A stretch of 64,000 nucleotides of DNA from Pinibacter soli (GCF_029961145.1 NZ_JASBRG010000007.1:1034155-1098154), one strand, 5' to 3'; shown: positions 18,078 through 28,076, numbered from the stretch's first letter. Notes: generated from the sequence alone by a model not told the origin. Made by a program: numbers and translations.

Positions 18078-18098
18078 CGGTGTTAGAGATATTTTTTT

Positions 18099-18109
18099 AC
18101 GCAATCGTT
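18099..18109. promoter_or_regulatory. Putative LacI-type operator ACGCAATCGTT, site 3
   Basis: An exact copy in the divergent region between GH28 and the LacI-family gene, where autoregulation sites are common. Centre 18106.5. It lies upstream of the GH28 -33 box, not over the promoter. Confidence 0.75.
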
Positions 18110-18343
18110 ATCGGGTTGCAGCTATAAAGTGATTAGTTGATGGATGTTAGTTACAGGCCTTTATCTGCTCATGTTTGTTTACAATAAAAGGCCCGATAGC
18201 TGTTTAGAAATCTGCGTTTACCGGAGGTTCAACAACAAAAATCCCAACCAACAGCTTTTCCCCAATCAATTAATTAATAATCAATATTTTATGATGCGAC
18301 CATTTTTCCCTATCTTCATTCTTTCCGACATTCTGAATTAAAT

Positions 18344-19375
18344 ATGAGATTTGAAGCTATTACTATAAAAGATATTGCCACAGCCCTTGGCCTTTCGACC
18401 TCAACCGTTTCCCGTGCACTGCGAGACAGTCACGAGATAAGTGTTGAGACGAAAAAGATCGTTCGTGAGTATGCCGAGGAACATAATTACAGACCCAACC
18501 CTATTGCACTCAGCCTGAAAGAGAAAAGAAGCCGCTCCATTGGTGTGGTTGTTTGCGAAATTGCCAACAGTTTTTTCTCGCAGATCATTAACGGTATCGA
18601 ATCTATCGCGTATGACAGAGGGTACAATGTGATCATTTCACAAAGTCACGAATCATACAAACGCGAGGTGCTGGACCTGAGTTACCTTGCTTCCCGCTCG
18701 ATTGATGGCCTTTTGATCTCTGTGGCAATGGAAACCACCAATTTCGATCACCTGAAGAGCCTGCACGACAAAGGACTGCCAATCGTGTTTTTTGACCGCG
18801 TAGTGGACGATATCGATACACACAAAGTCATCATCGACAACTCTACCGGCGCATACAATGCCACAGTACACTTAATGAAAAATGGCTTTAAGCGCATTGC
18901 CATTGTTTCTATTTCCGAACATTCATTTATTGCACAGGGAAGATTAAATGGTTATAAAAAAGCCTTGCAGGACAATAACATCCCGGAAGATGAAAAACTG
19001 ATCCGGTATTGTGAGCATGGCGGTCAGAATTACGAGGAACTTGAACAGGTAATGGATTCGTTGTTTTCGCAGAAAAAAAAGCCCGACGCTGTTTTTGCAG
19101 GATCCGATACCATGACAATGGGCATTCTGCGTTATTTCAAGTCTAAAAAAATGAAAGTGCCGGATGACATTGCACTGGTTGGTTTCTCAAACTCTGAAAA
19201 TGCAGATCTTCTGCAACCTGCACTGACCGTGATCAAGCAGCCTGCTTTTGAAATGGGCAAAAAAGCAACTGAACTTTTATTAAAGATGATTGAAGCAAAA
19301 CGGCAGGATAAAACTTTTGAGAACTATGTGCTTCCAGCAGAGTTGGTCATAAGAGAGTCGAGTGAAAAGAAATAG
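18344..19375 (+). CDS. LacI-family transcriptional regulator of pectin/hexuronate genes
   Basis: 343 residues, standard for the family. The N-terminal helix-turn-helix is TIKDIATALGLSTSTVSRAL (7-26), followed by the hinge region YRPNPIALSLKEKRSRSIGVV. A periplasmic-binding-protein-like effector domain follows (GLPIVFFDRVVDD, GFKRIAIVS, PDAVFAGSDTMTMGILRYF, VALVGFSNSENADLLQPALTVIKQP). It is cytoplasmic. Divergent to the GH28 operon, and the only regulator in the left 39 kb. By position, and from the shared ACGCAATCGTT motif, I infer that it controls six transcription units. The effector is unknown; galacturonate, or a pathway intermediate, is likely. Confidence 0.9.
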   Translation: MRFEAITIKDIATALGLSTSTVSRALRDSHEISVETKKIVREYAEEHNYRPNPIALSLKEKRSRSIGVVVCEIANSFFSQIINGIESIAYDRGYNVIISQSHESYKREVLDLSYLASRSIDGLLISVAMETTNFDHLKSLHDKGLPIVFFDRVVDDIDTHKVIIDNSTGAYNATVHLMKNGFKRIAIVSISEHSFIAQGRLNGYKKALQDNNIPEDEKLIRYCEHGGQNYEELEQVMDSLFSQKKKPDAVFAGSDTMTMGILRYFKSKKMKVPDDIALVGFSNSENADLLQPALTVIKQPAFEMGKKATELLLKMIEAKRQDKTFENYVLPAELVIRESSEKK

Positions 19376-19412
19376 CAGAATTATTGATTCATTGAATAAC
19401 TGAAAGTCACAT

Positions 19413-19445
19413 CGTTTCTTGTCTTCACGAAACGCTTTTTGTTTT
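19413..19445 (+). terminator. Terminator of the LacI-family gene
   Basis: CGTTTC (19413-19418) pairs with GAAACG (19429-19434), followed by CTTTTTGTTTT. It starts 38 bases after the stop codon. The stem is short. Confidence 0.5.
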
Positions 19446-19518
19446 GGCCACCAACGGCTGTTCCTTGATTGGACTTTACTTGCGACGCTCCTTTCAACGA
19501 GGAATATGAATGAACAAA

Positions 19519-19556
19519 GCATGGCCGCACTCTTTTCAATCGAATTGCAGCCATGC
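19519..19556 (-). terminator. Hairpin downstream of pectate lyase 1
   Basis: GCATGGCcGCA and TGCaGCCATGC pair over 10 of 11 positions. It lies just past the stop of the PL1 gene at 19572, with a weak T-rich tail on the minus strand. Confidence 0.45.
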
Positions 19557-19571
19557 CAGGAATAAACCAAA

Positions 19572-21056
19572 TTATTTTTGTGCATCTGTAATATCTTTCA
19601 CCAGACTGTTTATATACACTTCAATATTATCATAACCGGTGCTAAGGCTGCGGCCGTTGGCTACACTTTTCGTTACATCCAATTTGTTCGCTTTTTTCCA
19701 ATCATCCGGAATACCGTCGCTCGCTGTGCTAACTGGCGCTGTAGTACTGTTATAAACAGGCCAATTACCAACGTCTTTCTGTGAATCTATAATACCGAGC
19801 TTAGGATATGGCGCAACATTCAGGGAACTTGAACCTCTTACGGTTGGAGTGCCGCTTTTCACGTCGCCAGTAACGCGTGTATCAACCGCATCACGTTTAT
19901 AACTTGCGCCTGCAAACTTTATTATACGGTCGTATGCAGTGTCGGCAACCTGGGTATTTACTTCGCCGCCTGTGATGTCCCATGCTGAAGCAAGTTTTAA
20001 ATCAGCTTTGTTTTTATTAGCGTCATTGGGAGTAACACCGGTCCAATTATCGCTTGTAACTGAAGCGCTGCCATTCATAACATTTCCTGCAACATAAAAG
20101 CTACCCCAAACACCAGCCGGCTGGCTATTTGTGCCGTCATCGCCGTATGGCTGAAAAATGCGGGTTTTATTGGAGGATTCCGGCCCGGGCTTATAGTAGT
20201 TATTGACCATATTGTACTGTCCACCCTCTCCGGCATAACCACTATTAGCACCCCAGTTGAAAATAACGTTGTTTCTAAAATCCACTCGTTCCAAATCAGG
20301 TCGATTGGTATAACGGCTACCACAAAACCGTGGATTACGACTATCATGATCTGCCATCAGATTGTGATGGAACGAAGCCTTTTGTCCGCCCCATATCGCC
20401 CCATAACCATGCGCTCCTTTCACGTGATCCGACATTCTTAAACTCTCCGCAAGAATACACCACTGCATGGTAAAATTCTGATTGTCGTACCACGAAGAGC
20501 ATTCATCGATACTCCAGCTCATCGAACAATGATCAATCATTATATTCTTGTGACCTCTCCCCCAGAAAGCATCGTCTTCATAACCAGTCACGTCTCCCAT
20601 GCGGAACCGCATATAGCGAATGATAACATTGTCGGCGTTCACAACCATAGGATAGTCGCGAATACAAATGCCATCTCCCGGGGCAGTTTGCCCTGCAATG
20701 GTAAGATCGCCATTTGTAATTTCAAGCTTTGAATTCAGTTGTATAACACCGGATACGCTAAACACAACAAATCTTGCTCCTGTTTGCTGAACAGCATAGC
20801 GCAAAGTTCCTTGTGAGCCATCGTCTGTAAGTTTGGTTACGTACACCACTTTGCCTCCGCGACCGCCGGTCGCGTTTTTTCCAAAACCTTCAGCACCGGG
20901 AAATGCAAGAGCAGTTTCCTGAACGGGTGCAGGGTTGTTGTTTCCTCCGCCATTATTATTGTTTCCGCCCGACGGGGAATACGCCGTATTGGAGTTTTTA
21001 TCGCACGACAATAAAGAAACGCAAGCAACAAGCGATGCTAATATTATATATTTCAT
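19572..21056 (-). CDS. PL1 pectate lyase, lipoprotein, copy 1
   Basis: 494 residues. It is a lipoprotein (lipobox SLLSC, C18) with a low-complexity Asn/Gly linker to about residue 43, so it is probably membrane- or surface-anchored. The PL1 parallel beta-helix begins AFPGAEGFGKNATGGRGGKV. Calcium and catalytic motifs are IMIDHCSMSWSIDE and FHHNLMADHDSRNPRF, with NPRF and FRNNVIFNWG typical of the PL1 Bacteroidota group. It cuts polygalacturonate by beta-elimination to give 4,5-unsaturated products for GH105. It is the last gene of the susC-susD-FN3-PL1 unit, but a terminator-like hairpin lies 11 bases before its ATG. Confidence 0.92.
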   Translation of the reverse strand: MKYIILASLVACVSLLSCDKNSNTAYSPSGGNNNNGGGNNNPAPVQETALAFPGAEGFGKNATGGRGGKVVYVTKLTDDGSQGTLRYAVQQTGARFVVFSVSGVIQLNSKLEITNGDLTIAGQTAPGDGICIRDYPMVVNADNVIIRYMRFRMGDVTGYEDDAFWGRGHKNIMIDHCSMSWSIDECSSWYDNQNFTMQWCILAESLRMSDHVKGAHGYGAIWGGQKASFHHNLMADHDSRNPRFCGSRYTNRPDLERVDFRNNVIFNWGANSGYAGEGGQYNMVNNYYKPGPESSNKTRIFQPYGDDGTNSQPAGVWGSFYVAGNVMNGSASVTSDNWTGVTPNDANKNKADLKLASAWDITGGEVNTQVADTAYDRIIKFAGASYKRDAVDTRVTGDVKSGTPTVRGSSSLNVAPYPKLGIIDSQKDVGNWPVYNSTTAPVSTASDGIPDDWKKANKLDVTKSVANGRSLSTGYDNIEVYINSLVKDITDAQK

Positions 21057-21067
21057 ATGAATTAATT

Positions 21068-21098
21068 AAAAAAGATGTGGTATTGAGCCACACCTTTT
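21068..21098 (-). terminator. Terminator or attenuator hairpin just before PL1 copy 1
   Basis: On the minus strand AAAAGGTGTGG and CCACATCTTTT pair (one mismatch, 7-base loop), with a T-tract running to 21068. The T-tract ends 11 bases before the pectate lyase ATG at 21056 and the hairpin lies 23 bases after the stop of the FN3 lipoprotein gene. Confidence 0.55.
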
Positions 21099-21121
21099 CT
21101 ATGATCAAATATACAAATCAA

Positions 21122-22747
21122 TTAAAACCATCTGGGATCTCCTACGCCAGTATTTAAACTAAAACCTGGTTTTGTAGTGAAAATTCCGTTTGTTGGATCG
21201 ACAAATAAATCCGTTGAATTATTGTTTGGTGCTACTCCAAACAAGGAGATACCTGAAATTGCATTAGCAGTGAAATTTGCATCCCCTGTCCTGAAAACAG
21301 AACCACTTGGATTTATGCTAACAATAGGACCCGCGGCCATTCCCTTACCGGTAAGATTTCCAATAATAATATTACCCAACGTTAAATTAGAAGCCAATCC
21401 TCCAAATGTCAGGAAATAATTTGTTCCACATTGCATATTGTTAAAAGTACAATTCTGTATCACTGTTGTATTTGCAACCTTATCATTATATACAATGCCT
21501 TTAGACGCACTTACCAACCCCAGGTTATAAAAAGTACTATTCGTTATTTTTATTTTATTGCCGCTAGCTCCTGTTGCACTAATATGGATGAATCCGTAGC
21601 CGTTCGCTGTATTATAGGCAATGCTGTTGTTAACGACAACACTATCTATTATTGAATTTGCAACCTGAAGTCTCAAAGCTGTAGTTGCAAAATTTCGAAT
21701 TTTACAATTTTCAAATACCACTTTTGAAATATTACAAGCGGGGTCCGTTGACGCCTGGTTTAATACGTAGGTCGCTTTGAAACCACTGTTAGGATTATTG
21801 TTAGCAAAGGCTTCCAAATCAATATTCTCAAATTTTATTGTACCGGCAGAAGTCGGGATAGTAAAAAGTTGAGTAGCGGATACTGACGGTACTCCAGGAT
21901 AAATTACTGGTCTGTCAGGGCCTTCTTCGCCCCAAATTGTAATTGAGACACCGGCAGGAATCGCAACAGCAGTTCCACCAAGATTATAGCTGGAACCTTG
22001 ATACAAAACAAATATCTTATTGTCACCAGAAGTTAATGCTGTTATTTTTGCCGCAAGATCATCAGAAGGACCTAAGTAAATGACATCAGGCCCAACAGGA
22101 ACAAGCGCTGTTGTTGACATAGTTTGCGAGCCTCTGATATTAGCATTGTTATATAACGTTGCAGAATAAGAAGTCTTAGGTTGCAACCCTGTTATTGTTT
22201 TTGCGCCCGTAGCAACTTCATCTGCTGAAATGTTATAACGAACCCCGTTAACAATTAAATGGGTTACAGCATTGGGAGTCTGCCATCTCCAGGTAATACT
22301 ATTTGCCGTTACATCCGATGCTGGAACATTAGTCATAATCTGTTCAGACTTTGTCTTAAACATTGCAGTCACCCAATGTGAATCCGGTGTTCCATTTGTA
22401 GTGTCCTCGCCTTTTATCCTTACAGAATAAGTTGTCAGTGGATCTAAAGGGCCCGGTATAACAAAATAGCATCCGTTTGCATCTGATGATGCGGCTCCTG
22501 TAAATCTTGCCACAACAGGGTTAAATTGCAAGCTGTCTTTACTTAATTCAACAACATATTTGTTTGTTGATGGCATACCTTTCCACTTCATGGTTACAGT
22601 TATTCCATCCACGGATGTTGTTAAAGTAGAAGGTTGAAATAGTCTGTTGTAAGAACTGTCGGTTGGCCAGTCATTATATTTTTTACAGGCAATAAACGAC
22701 ATTCCAATTGCGGATAACAGGAATATCAGGTTGAATATCTTTCTCAT
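21122..22747 (-). CDS. FN3/beta-helix surface lipoprotein, DUF4957/DUF5123-like, copy 1
   Basis: 541 residues with a lipoprotein signal (lipobox FIAC, C21). Residues about 40-130 and 135-215 look like fibronectin type III modules (VTMKWKGMPSTNKYVVELS, LDPLTTYSVRIKG, SITWRWQTPNAVTHLIVNG, LQPKTSYSATLYN). Residues about 220-540 form a right-handed beta-helix (VVFENCKIRNFATTALRLQV, IKITNSTFYNLG, VIQNCTFNNMQCG) ending in NTGVGDPRWF. Proteins of this shape follow SusD in pectin loci of Bacteroidota, where surface glycan binding is assumed; no catalytic residues are evident. Third gene of the unit, 30 bases after susD. Confidence 0.78.
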   Translation of the reverse strand: MRKIFNLIFLLSAIGMSFIACKKYNDWPTDSSYNRLFQPSTLTTSVDGITVTMKWKGMPSTNKYVVELSKDSLQFNPVVARFTGAASSDANGCYFVIPGPLDPLTTYSVRIKGEDTTNGTPDSHWVTAMFKTKSEQIMTNVPASDVTANSITWRWQTPNAVTHLIVNGVRYNISADEVATGAKTITGLQPKTSYSATLYNNANIRGSQTMSTTALVPVGPDVIYLGPSDDLAAKITALTSGDNKIFVLYQGSSYNLGGTAVAIPAGVSITIWGEEGPDRPVIYPGVPSVSATQLFTIPTSAGTIKFENIDLEAFANNNPNSGFKATYVLNQASTDPACNISKVVFENCKIRNFATTALRLQVANSIIDSVVVNNSIAYNTANGYGFIHISATGASGNKIKITNSTFYNLGLVSASKGIVYNDKVANTTVIQNCTFNNMQCGTNYFLTFGGLASNLTLGNIIIGNLTGKGMAAGPIVSINPSGSVFRTGDANFTANAISGISLFGVAPNNNSTDLFVDPTNGIFTTKPGFSLNTGVGDPRWF

Positions 22748-22777
22748 TGTTTAAATGATAATTGTTTAGAATAATTA

Positions 22778-24634
22778 TTAGAATCCATATGCATTCACAA
22801 GCTTGCCATTAGAATTACTTATAACAGAGCCATGAAGAGGATATAAATGCCTGTTTCGCACTCCCGCTGAATTGTTGTTTAAACCGCTGCTAAAAAGGTT
22901 CATTCTATTCAGATAACTCGCTTTATCAGCATCCTTATAACCAGACAACCAATTAATCTTTGTATATCCGGCAATGTCAGCCGCGCCTTTGTCTGTATAG
23001 AAGTTAATTCCTGCTCTATCTATAGTTTCGTTATCAGCATTATACTTGTAGAATAGATATTGAGGAAGTTTGTCGTAAGGAGCTTGACGAGAAAGCATTT
23101 TTGAAAAGTTATCTCTTAGTTCCTGGATTTTAGAGGAAAGAAGATTCCAACGGATCAGATCATATTTACGAATGGCTTCACCACCAAATTCCCATGCACG
23201 TTCGTTTACAATTGCATTGAAGAAAGCTGCCTGGCCTGAAAGACCATTCACATAACCGTCTACTTTTTCTGACTGCTTGCTGGGCCCAAATGCACGGCTT
23301 CGCACTTGTTTGAGTGCTTGCTTAGCTTCATTTGTCGGCCCTCCATTTAAATCGTTCTCAACTTCGGCAAACATTAGCAGAACATCTGAATAACGCATCA
23401 GCACCCAGTTAATACCATATCCAAATTTGCTTTGCGCAGCTAAATTCATTGATAGAAAGCCTCCATTCATCCAGCGCTGATCCCACTTTCCAATGGTATA
23501 GGATAATGGATTGGATTGAAAAAATTCTTTTTTATCTCCACTACTGTTGCCATACGAGTAATACGCTACTGTTACATCTCTTCTTGTGTCAGTTGTATCG
23601 AAACTGTAAAAATAAACAGGGCTGGTATTTACAACATTGGCATTGTTTCCAAAACCGTACTTACCATTGGTGTAAGATCTTACGCCAATTGAATAACCCA
23701 TTTCACCGCTATAACCCAATCCCATTGCTGCTTCGAAAAGGTTCTCTCTGGAACCGTTATCAATTGTCAACTGACAAAGATTTTTCCAGATGTCGGTATA
23801 AGAAGGATTTAAATTATGGCGACCGCTAGCTATAATCTCACGGCAAGCGGTATCCGCAATTCTATAGTACTTCTGCCAATCACTTCCTCTTTCGGTAGGA
23901 TAACCAGGTTTGTTACGGATAGAATACCCGCCTCTGCTTAGACAAATTCTTGCCAGCAAACCTTTTACAAACCCTTTTGTAATTTTCTCTGGCGTATAAC
24001 CTGCGCCCTCGCCTACCCATGGAACTATATTTTGTGCCAGTTGCAAATCAGCGATAATGTGATCATAGATCGTGTCTCTGTCCGTTGGTCCCATATAAAC
24101 AGTCGAAAGATCTGGCTTGGCCGGTTCAGTCGAAAACGGAACATCTCCCCAATTTTTGACAAGTTCATAAAATGCAAGAGCCCTCAATGTATACGCTTCT
24201 CCTAAATACCCCTTAACTGTTGTAGAGTCACTGGTAGTTAAGAGTGGACTTTTAGCAACACCGTCTATTAAGAGATTTGCTCTTTCAATAAGGCGGTACA
24301 GCGTTACCCATTCGTTATATATCACGGTATTATTGCGGGTGCCCATGTAGTTAGACAGACCTCTGTTTTTATCTTCCGAATAAGAGTTTTCATCTGCCCC
24401 TACAAATTCGATATCGTTGTTAGTAGCATAGTTAAGAGATAGTCTTGCAGAATACATCTGATCCTGCGTAAGCAATGAGTAAATACCGTTTAATTCGAAA
24501 TTTACCATTGACGGCGAGCTAAACACAATATCCGGTGTATACTGAGAATCAGATTTTGTATCAAGAAACTTTTTGCAACCTGCGAGAGATGAAAAAGCGA
24601 TTAATGCTATTAGATACAGATTTATTTTTTTCAT
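22778..24634 (-). CDS. SusD/RagB-family glycan-binding lipoprotein, copy 1
   Basis: 618 residues, lipobox SLAGC (C20), so a surface lipoprotein. N-terminal KKFLDTKSDSQYTPDIVFSSP and the TPR-like repeats of the family follow (YTLRALAFYELVKNWGDVPFST, GFVKGLLARICLSRGGYS). The C-terminal segment VLMRYSDVLLMFAEVENDL ... NERAWEFGGEAIRKYDLIRWN is the classic SusD end motif. It caps the SusC barrel and captures oligosaccharides. It starts 9 bases after susC, an obligate pair. Confidence 0.95.
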   Translation of the reverse strand: MKKINLYLIALIAFSSLAGCKKFLDTKSDSQYTPDIVFSSPSMVNFELNGIYSLLTQDQMYSARLSLNYATNNDIEFVGADENSYSEDKNRGLSNYMGTRNNTVIYNEWVTLYRLIERANLLIDGVAKSPLLTTSDSTTVKGYLGEAYTLRALAFYELVKNWGDVPFSTEPAKPDLSTVYMGPTDRDTIYDHIIADLQLAQNIVPWVGEGAGYTPEKITKGFVKGLLARICLSRGGYSIRNKPGYPTERGSDWQKYYRIADTACREIIASGRHNLNPSYTDIWKNLCQLTIDNGSRENLFEAAMGLGYSGEMGYSIGVRSYTNGKYGFGNNANVVNTSPVYFYSFDTTDTRRDVTVAYYSYGNSSGDKKEFFQSNPLSYTIGKWDQRWMNGGFLSMNLAAQSKFGYGINWVLMRYSDVLLMFAEVENDLNGGPTNEAKQALKQVRSRAFGPSKQSEKVDGYVNGLSGQAAFFNAIVNERAWEFGGEAIRKYDLIRWNLLSSKIQELRDNFSKMLSRQAPYDKLPQYLFYKYNADNETIDRAGINFYTDKGAADIAGYTKINWLSGYKDADKASYLNRMNLFSSGLNNNSAGVRNRHLYPLHGSVISNSNGKLVNAYGF

Positions 24635-24643
24635 ACGGCTTAT

Positions 24644-27600
24644 TTAAAATGTAATATTCAAACCACCAACAAATGAGCGACTTTTAGGATATGCAGAGTA
24701 ATCTACTCCAGGCGTTAACGGAGTTGATCTTCTTGTATCAACTTCAGGATCAAAGCCGGAATACTTCGTAAAATTGTAGAGATTATATCCGGTTACATAC
24801 ACTCTTATGCTTTGAAATTTTGCACGACGCAATGCAGCTTTAGGAAGTGAGTATCCTATTGTAGCTGTATTCAGGCGCAAGAAGGAACCATCTTCAACTG
24901 CCCATGAATGAAATACGCCACTGGTCATCATTGGGTGCCAGATAGTAGCATTCTTATTTATTTCCTGTAGTCTCGCAGGATCTGCGTCCTTGCCGGAGTA
25001 AACATTGTAACCTGTTTCCGGATCAATCGTAGTAAACCTGTGAGCAAGATCCATGTCTGTAGTAAGATTTTGATATTTGCGTGTTAGCAAATAAGAAGTA
25101 AAATCTATTTTGTTGGCATTGTATATATCGTTGCCATATGACCAATTGAAAAATGCAGAGAAATCAAAGTTTTTGTATTGACCGGTAAGATTAAAACCAC
25201 CAGTATGTGTCGGCAATGCGTGCCCGATAACTGTTTTATCTTTTTCGTCAATTACACCATCGTCATTCAAATCCCTTAACTTAAGAGTGCCGGGGCCAAA
25301 ATATCCATTAGAAGTAGTGATTAGGGAGTTATCGCTGGCAACACCTTTATTGATCACCCAGTTTTTCTTGCTACCATCAAATGTAAAGTCATCGAAAGTG
25401 TACATTCCCTCAGTTATGTATCCGTACATTTCACCAATTGGCTGTCCCTCTTTGACAATGTAATCCTCAAGTGGTGAGGCAGTACCATTCCATCCCGAAT
25501 TGTAGGTTTTGAAGTTAACATTGCCATTTGGAAATCTATCCACTTTGTTTTTGTTGAAACTAATATTGAAACCTGCATTCAAAGAAAAGTCTTTGGTGCT
25601 TACGATCTGGCCATTTAATGTCAGCTCAATACCTCTGTTGGAGGTTTGACCGACGTTCTTGATCTGGTACAAATACCCTGAATTTTCTGCTATCGGAGAC
25701 TGTACGAGCAGATCATGTGTAGTGTTCCAGTAAAAATCCAGTGTACCGGATAATTTGTTATTAAGCACACCAAAGTCCAATCCAACATTTCGTGTGAGCG
25801 TAGTTTCCCACTTCAAATCAGGGTTATAAAGAATTGTTGAGGGAATGACTCCCGTACCAGGTGTTTCGTTAGGCATATAGTACTTATCGCCACCTTCAGC
25901 AATAAGCGTTTGTTTATATAAATTGTCAGGAATTCTGTTATTACCGGCTGTACCTACGCTTGCTCTGACTTTTAAACTATTTAGCCATTTTGATTCCGGC
26001 TCCATGAATTTCTCGTCAGATACTCTCCATGCAAGCGCCAGTGAAGGAAAAAAGCCCCACCTGTTACCACCGGCAAATTTGCTGGAACCATCTTCACGAA
26101 ATGTTACAGTGGCAAGGTACCGGCCCAGATATGAATAGTTGGCGCGGCCGAAAAATGAACTCATCCTATTGGGAATGTCATCATAAGTCTTAGTTGGAAT
26201 GGCAGTTCCAAACTGCATATTGGCCAACACCATATCAGCACTCCAATCTTTCGGGAAGAAGCGTGATTCGTTTGTTACACTCCTGGTAGCTGATAATGTA
26301 GTTATCTCTTGCCCCAACACTACATTTAACGTATGTCCACTTTTTAACTTAGGATCAATAGTTAAAGTATTCGAGTTTATCCATGTGTAGCCAGAAGAAT
26401 TTGCAATTCTTCCAATAGGTTGACCACCCAGCGTTTTCGCATCAGGAGTTGCAGGGCCCCAAACATTATTGACTTTCTGATTCTGAAATTCATAACCAAG
26501 TAATGTTTTAAATGTCAGCCCCTTGATAATCTTCCAACTCAAACTTGAGTTAAAATTACTAGCAAACTGATATTGCTTTTTATACTCGTCATTTGCTGAT
26601 TCTACAGGATTGTACAGCAGACTCAATGATTCAGGACTATTCATATCATCATCATCGCTAACACCGGCAAAACCCTTTAAGCCTTTCGTCGGCGCATATT
26701 TTACTGAATTTCTCAGACGTGTATTTGCACCACTGCCGGTGTTAACTCCTGCTCCGGTAATGACGGTGTAGTTGGTTCTGTTTATGAAGTCAAATGTTAA
26801 CTTGTCAGAAATATCGCTTTGAAGTTTGAAGCTAAGATTATTGCGCTCATACCCTGAACCAATCATTATGCTTTTTTCATCATTGCGGGTCAGACCAACA
26901 TTGTATTTTGTTGACTTGGTACCACCTGTAACTCCCACATTGTAATATTGCTGAAAACCAGTTCTTCCAAAAACTTCTTTTTGGAAGTCTGTACCGCTTT
27001 GAGATTTATAAATATCCAAATCGCTGAACGCGCCGTAATTATTTGTAAACGTTGTTGGCGTTGTAGTGGTTGAGTAAGTAGGATCCAATTCATATTGATA
27101 CCTTACGTACTCATAAGGGCTGAGCACATTTAACTCTTTTGTAAGTTTTTTCACGCCCCAGTAAGCATTAGCGCTAACAGTTGTTTTACCGGCTTTCGCA
27201 TCTTTTGTTGTGATCAGCACTACACCGTTCGCACCTCTCGCACCATAGATTGCAGTTGATGCCGCATCTTTCAGAATTGTCATCGACTGAATATCCGATG
27301 GCGATATGTTGTTGATGCTATTCACGGGAAATCCATCAACAACGTATAGCGGAGAGTTATCCTGGGAAACAGAACCACCGCCACGAACGCGTATTTTGAT
27401 GTCCGCATCCGGAGAACCTTCTGTAGTGGTAACCTGAACGCCTGCCATCTTACCGGTCATGGCCTCTGCAATATTGGTAACAGGTGCTTTTAAAAGTTCC
27501 TTTCCGGTGATCGCAGATACAGAACCGGTGAGGTCTTTTTTCTTTGCCGTACCATATCCAATTACCACTACCTCATCCATATTGGAAACCTCTTTTTCCA

Positions 27601-27886
27601 ATACTACGTTTGCGGGAACGCCCACTTTAACGGAATTAGTAGCAGATTTAAATCCTTTACTTGAAACATTGATGCTATACGTTTTAGAGGCATCTTTGAC
27701 AGGAATAACAAACGTGCCGTCTTCTCCCGAAGAAACGCCTGTTTGGGTTTTGTCAATAAAGATGCTGGCCCCTTGAACAGGCTTTCCGTCAACATCAACA
27801 ATTCTGCCTTTGAGCTGAGTAGATTGACCAACTGCAACAGCAGTAATTGACAATAGTAATAGTAGAGAAAATAGTAGTCGCTTCAT
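24644..27886 (-). CDS. SusC/RagA-family TonB-dependent outer-membrane transporter, copy 1
   Basis: 1080 residues. Signal peptide (about 1-20, ending AVAVGQ), a carboxypeptidase-D-like regulatory domain (residues about 24-95), TonB box MDEVVVIGYG (about 103-112), plug domain (GSVSAITGKELLKAPVTNIA, RIRGGGS-type motif RVRGGGSVSQDNSPLYVVDGF, ILKDAASTAIYGARGANGVV) and a 22-strand barrel ending in FVGGLNITF. It imports large glycan fragments with TonB energy. Genes nearby imply a homogalacturonan-derived substrate. Its promoter and operator site 4 lie 130-190 bases upstream. Confidence 0.96.
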   Translation of the reverse strand: MKRLLFSLLLLLSITAVAVGQSTQLKGRIVDVDGKPVQGASIFIDKTQTGVSSGEDGTFVIPVKDASKTYSINVSSKGFKSATNSVKVGVPANVVLEKEVSNMDEVVVIGYGTAKKKDLTGSVSAITGKELLKAPVTNIAEAMTGKMAGVQVTTTEGSPDADIKIRVRGGGSVSQDNSPLYVVDGFPVNSINNISPSDIQSMTILKDAASTAIYGARGANGVVLITTKDAKAGKTTVSANAYWGVKKLTKELNVLSPYEYVRYQYELDPTYSTTTTPTTFTNNYGAFSDLDIYKSQSGTDFQKEVFGRTGFQQYYNVGVTGGTKSTKYNVGLTRNDEKSIMIGSGYERNNLSFKLQSDISDKLTFDFINRTNYTVITGAGVNTGSGANTRLRNSVKYAPTKGLKGFAGVSDDDDMNSPESLSLLYNPVESANDEYKKQYQFASNFNSSLSWKIIKGLTFKTLLGYEFQNQKVNNVWGPATPDAKTLGGQPIGRIANSSGYTWINSNTLTIDPKLKSGHTLNVVLGQEITTLSATRSVTNESRFFPKDWSADMVLANMQFGTAIPTKTYDDIPNRMSSFFGRANYSYLGRYLATVTFREDGSSKFAGGNRWGFFPSLALAWRVSDEKFMEPESKWLNSLKVRASVGTAGNNRIPDNLYKQTLIAEGGDKYYMPNETPGTGVIPSTILYNPDLKWETTLTRNVGLDFGVLNNKLSGTLDFYWNTTHDLLVQSPIAENSGYLYQIKNVGQTSNRGIELTLNGQIVSTKDFSLNAGFNISFNKNKVDRFPNGNVNFKTYNSGWNGTASPLEDYIVKEGQPIGEMYGYITEGMYTFDDFTFDGSKKNWVINKGVASDNSLITTSNGYFGPGTLKLRDLNDDGVIDEKDKTVIGHALPTHTGGFNLTGQYKNFDFSAFFNWSYGNDIYNANKIDFTSYLLTRKYQNLTTDMDLAHRFTTIDPETGYNVYSGKDADPARLQEINKNATIWHPMMTSGVFHSWAVEDGSFLRLNTATIGYSLPKAALRRAKFQSIRVYVTGYNLYNFTKYSGFDPEVDTRRSTPLTPGVDYSAYPKSRSFVGGLNITF

Positions 27887-28014
27887 ACGGCTTGGTATTA
27901 GTAATTAAACTTGATGAATGCTGGTAAAAGGCAACAATGGAGGTGACTCAGGTCATAAAAAACGGATCAGGCGATCGATTTTTTATTTTAAAAGTGTAGT
28001 ATTAAAAACCTGAA

Positions 28015-28044
28015 CAATCTTACCGACATATTCTTTCAAAAAAA
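28015..28044 (-). promoter_or_regulatory. Promoter of the susC copy 1 unit
   Basis: On the minus strand TAAGATTG (28022-28015) has TTT 19 bases upstream (28044-28042, in a T-run). The TA is exactly 51.5 bases from the centre of operator site 4, the same geometry as at GH28 copy 1 and susC copy 2. Confidence 0.5.
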
Positions 28045-28065
28045 AAAATTGCAACCTCTTTTTTT

Positions 28066-28076
28066 ACGCAATCGTT
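28066..28076. promoter_or_regulatory. Putative LacI-type operator ACGCAATCGTT, site 4
   Basis: An exact copy, centre 28073.5, upstream of the susC copy 1 promoter and flanked by T-runs. Confidence 0.72.

Larger units (their letters stand above)
17976..18343. other. 368-base divergent regulatory region, GH28/LacI
   Basis: It holds the GH28 promoter and operator site 3 in its left third. The right two thirds, upstream of the LacI-family gene, show no clear -33/-7 pair and no second copy of the operator. Confidence 0.55.
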
